DNA of 7,313 nt, taken from Deltaproteobacteria bacterium UBA2385 (lineage in GTDB: Bacteria; Myxococcota_A; UBA796; UBA2385). The notes under the pieces are model-generated. The model made no database searches. It worked only from the letters and a program-made list of their open reading frames with translations, and was not told where the DNA came from. Where the stretch lies: NCBI GenBank assembly GCA_002343455.1, contig DDSR01000101.1, positions 1-7,313 on the forward strand. The letters run 5' to 3'. Positions within the stretch are counted from its first letter, which is position 1, and every line of letters starts with the position of its first letter. Shown one piece after another: positions 5,824 to 7,313 of this stretch. The translations under genes were made by a program, and so were the position numbers.

Positions 5824-6537
5824 TCATCGGTTGAGCAACTCGGCCATCACCGCCGAAGCCCGGCTGTGCAGCTCGGCGACCTGCTCGGCCTCGTGGCGCT
5901 CCTCCCAGGCCGGAGGGTGCAGCAGCGGGGCGATGTGGGCCACAAGCTTGAGGGGGCGGGGGACCAGGGTGGGGCCAAGCCCGCGGGCCAGCGGCAGAGG
6001 GAGGTGGAAACGTCGGTAGGCCGCGTCGGTCAGGCGGGAGGGGAACACCGTGTAGAGCTCGTCGGCCCGGGGGCAGGCGCTGAGCATCAGGGGCGCGCCG
6101 CAGCGTAGGGCCAGCCGGGCGAAGCCCATCCGGCTCTCCCAGCGGGTCCGGTAGCGCTCCTCTGCCGGCCGGAGGGCCTCCCACATCCCCCCGGGCGCCA
6201 CCGCGACGATCTCGCCCTGTCGCAGCAGGGTCTCGCCCGCCTCGGGGTCGGCCTGCACGATGCCCAGCTGCGGAGCGAGCCCCCGCAGGCCGGGGATCTG
6301 GAAGATGGTTCGATCGCCGAGCGCCCGGGGCAGCCGACCGGTCTGCTGGACGATGCGGACGCCCAGCAGGAAGCCGTCGTAGGTGGCCAGGGTGTGGTGG
6401 GCGACCCACAGACAAGCCCCTCTGCGAGGCACGTGCTCCATGCCGCGCACCTCGAAGCGGTGGTAGCGGGCCAGGGGCTCCAGGGCCCGGCAGCCCAGGT
6501 CGACGGCGGCGCGAGAGGGGTTGGGGAGGGGGTTCAC
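5824..6537 (-). CDS. MGAT/TMEM68-like lysophospholipid/glycerol acyltransferase
   Basis: This 237-aa protein belongs to the LPLAT (PlsC-like) superfamily, which transfers acyl groups from acyl-CoA or acyl-ACP to glycerol or lysophospholipid acceptors at the membrane. FEVRGMEHVPRRGACLWVAHH (28-48) is the usual lead-in to the catalytic motif. The His/Asp pair is His48-x5-Asp54, or His47-x6-Asp54, not the textbook HX4D; one extra residue is also common in MGAT/TMEM68-like members. VAVAPGGMWEALRP (111-124) is the acceptor-binding block typical of that subgroup. RMGFARLALRCGAPL (136-150) is also characteristic. No clear transmembrane helix is visible. The start is GTG 6537, 9 bp after the marR stop, so translation is probably coupled; its Shine-Dalgarno is weak. 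The next Met (residue 33) would cut into the domain. It converges on the transporter gene with a 26-bp gap. The substrate cannot be told from sequence. Confidence 0.92.
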   Translation of the reverse strand: MNPLPNPSRAAVDLGCRALEPLARYHRFEVRGMEHVPRRGACLWVAHHTLATYDGFLLGVRIVQQTGRLPRALGDRTIFQIPGLRGLAPQLGIVQADPEAGETLLRQGEIVAVAPGGMWEALRPAEERYRTRWESRMGFARLALRCGAPLMLSACPRADELYTVFPSRLTDAAYRRFHLPLPLARGLGPTLVPRPLKLVAHIAPLLHPPAWEERHEAEQVAELHSRASAVMAELLNR

Positions 6538-6546
6538 GGGGGTGGT

Positions 6547-7026
6547 CTACCCCGGCGCTGTCCCTTCCTCCAAGGCGCTCAGCAGGGCGGCCAGGTTCTG
6601 CTGGAGGGTGTGCATCACCTCGGCCCCGAGGCGCCCCTCGAGCTCGGCCTGGAGCTGCATCAGCACCGCCAGCCCGTCCAGCAGGGCGAGCCGACCGGTC
6701 GCCGTGAAACAGACGAGCCGTGCCCGTGCGTCGTCCGGGTCGGGAACCCGCTCGACCATGCCCATGGCGACGAGGTCGTCCACCAGCTGGCCGACCGCTT
6801 GCTTGCTGATGCCCAGCCGGCTGGCCAGGACCGTCTGGCGGGTGCCCTCCAGGTCGATGTGGGGAAAGAGGGCGGTGTGGGCGGGGCGGACCCGGGTGTC
6901 CGGGGAGCGCGCCCGCACCAGCTCCAGGGCCCGCTCGTTGGCGAGGCGGCTGGCCTTGAAGAGGAGCTGGAGGGTGCTGGCCTGCTTCTGCTGCTCCAGG
7001 CGCTGGCGGTAGTCGGAGTCGGGCAT
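6547..7026 (-). CDS. MarR-family transcriptional regulator
   Basis: This 159-aa winged helix-turn-helix regulator is of normal MarR length. Helix 1 (about 8-40) is long and amphipathic and would form part of the dimer interface. The DNA-binding part runs about 48-115: TRQTVLASRLGISKQAVGQL (62-81) is the helix-turn-helix, with recognition helix around KQAVGQLVDDL. PDPDDARARL (95-104) is the wing, whose acidic/arginine pattern is classic MarR. The C-terminal helices (112-153) complete the dimer domain. Start ATG 7026 is preferred over the in-frame ATG at 7098 because GAGGAG lies just upstream and because 7098 would run through the promoter and overlap the start of the divergent gene. The neighbours suggest it regulates itself, the acyltransferase 9 bp downstream and the divergent DUF4336 gene. 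The ligand is unknown; the single Cys106 gives no clear redox-sensor signature. Confidence 0.95.
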   Translation of the reverse strand: MPDSDYRQRLEQQKQASTLQLLFKASRLANERALELVRARSPDTRVRPAHTALFPHIDLEGTRQTVLASRLGISKQAVGQLVDDLVAMGMVERVPDPDDARARLVCFTATGRLALLDGLAVLMQLQAELEGRLGAEVMHTLQQNLAALLSALEEGTAPG

Positions 7027-7050
7027 GGTCTCCTCTAATGGTAAAGCTAC

Positions 7051-7079
7051 TTGACTATATCCGATAACGCGGGTAGGGT
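7051..7079 (+). promoter_or_regulatory. Candidate promoter of the DUF4336 gene
   Basis: TTGACT at 7051-7056 matches the -35 consensus at 5/6 positions. The hexamer 17 bp later (TAGGGT, 7074-7079) is a poor -10. The -35 overlaps the -10 of the marR promoter on the other strand, so the two transcription starts would compete. Confidence 0.25.
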
Positions 7080-7082
7080 CGA
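7054..7082 (-). promoter_or_regulatory. Predicted sigma70-type promoter of marR
   Basis: On the minus strand TCGACC (complement of 7077-7082) and TATAGT (complement of 7054-7059) are separated by exactly 17 bp. They match the -35 and -10 consensus at 4/6 and 5/6 positions. The predicted transcript starts about 20 nt before the marR ATG. The stretch 7036-7068 is conspicuously AT-richer than the rest of the window. Confidence 0.5.
7058..7066. promoter_or_regulatory. Short dyad, possible MarR operator core
   Basis: TATC-C-GATA is a perfect 4-bp inverted repeat around one base and overlaps the marR -10 box. MarR dimers usually bind longer imperfect palindromes of 15-20 bp, and the flanks here extend the symmetry only weakly. 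The location is right for autoregulation, but the dyad is short. Confidence 0.25.
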
Positions 7083-7096
7083 GGCGAGAGGTGAAC

Positions 7097-7313
7097 ATGC
7101 TTCAGCCCATCGCCGACGGACTCTGGGCCGCTCCCCATCAGCTCAACCTGCCCGGAGGTTTCCCCTTCCCGGTTCGGATGACCGTCGTTCGGCTGGCCGA
7201 CGGCTCGCTCGTGCTGATCAGCCCCGTGCCCATCGACGACGAACTCGCTGCCGAGCTGGCTGCCCTGGGGCCGGTCGCCTTCCTGGTCGCCCCCAACCTG
7301 CTGCATCACCTCT
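7097..7313 (+). CDS. DUF4336 domain protein, N-terminal part only
   Basis: The frame is open from ATG 7097 to the window end (72 codons), with GAGAGG (7086-7091) 5 nt upstream. The visible part resembles the start of DUF4336 proteins: an aromatic LWAAPH segment (9-14), FPVRMTVVRLADGSL (24-38), then a SPVPIDD block (43-49) and LVAPNLLHHL at the visible end. As far as I recall, these proteins are related to the metallo-hydrolase (beta-lactamase-like) fold and have no settled function. The HH at the end may be the start of a metal site, but the rest lies outside the window. The gene is divergent from marR with a 70-bp spacer, suggesting control by that regulator. Confidence 0.85.
   Translation, partial: MLQPIADGLWAAPHQLNLPGGFPFPVRMTVVRLADGSLVLISPVPIDDELAAELAALGPVAFLVAPNLLHHL

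Noticed and set aside
4285..6108. Plus-strand frame of about 600 codons across lipoprotein, transporter and acyltransferase
   Set aside because: It is almost entirely Arg/Pro/Gly and crosses three well-supported genes in other frames.
7027..7098. 24-codon N-terminal extension of the MarR protein from ATG 7098
   Set aside because: It would translate the predicted promoter and overlap the DUF4336 start codon. ATG 7026 has a strong ribosome binding site and gives normal MarR length.
1..7313. tRNA, rRNA, CRISPR array, insertion sequence or phage genes
   Set aside because: I scanned for cloverleaf-like segments, regularly spaced repeats, transposase motifs and terminal inverted repeats and saw none; by eye only, so a small RNA could be missed.

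Overview
The window is a very GC-rich bacterial segment, clearly above 65% by eye, with strong third-position G/C. It carries eight protein genes packed on both strands and no RNA gene, CRISPR array, insertion sequence or prophage signal that I can see. Two lipoproteins with lipoboxes point to a diderm-type or at least lipoprotein-rich organism: one LPP20-like, one cysteine-rich with a HEAT-like tail. Together with the MGAT/TMEM68-like acyltransferase and the GC content, they fit a myxobacterium or related Myxococcota/deltaproteobacterial lineage. That taxonomic placement is inference, not proof.

Layout. Positions 1-1127 (minus) hold an LPP20-like lipoprotein whose 3' end runs off the window. 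Directly upstream of it on the same strand is purF (1171-2604), the first committed enzyme of purine synthesis. A 158-bp divergent spacer with G/C homopolymer tracts separates purF from a tandem-domain universal stress protein (2763-3596, plus). After a short convergent spacer comes a cysteine-rich lipoprotein with a HEAT-like C-terminus (3692-5110, minus). Its 5' end overlaps head to head with a VIT1/CCC1-type Fe2+/Mn2+ transporter (5078-5797, plus). Next is a minus-strand pair, a MarR-family regulator (6547-7026) followed 9 bp downstream by a phospholipid/glycerol acyltransferase-like protein (5824-6537). Divergent from marR across a 70-bp AT-richer control region is a DUF4336 protein (7097 onward, truncated by the window end).

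How the genes may work together. The only convincing regulatory unit is the marR-acyltransferase pair and the divergent DUF4336 gene around one small control region. There the marR -10 box, a candidate plus-strand -35 box and a short dyad all overlap, which is a typical autoregulated MarR layout. purF, the stress protein, the transporter and the lipoproteins look like separate housekeeping or envelope functions, with no evidence that they form one pathway.

I do not see a clear new biological system. The best second-look items are an in-frame 21-bp tandem duplication that duplicates the lipidation cysteine of the HEAT-tailed lipoprotein, its forced overlap with the transporter start, complementary defects in the two nucleotide-binding motifs of the stress protein, a four-tract G-quadruplex motif in the sense strand upstream of purF, and the marR/DUF4336 control region.
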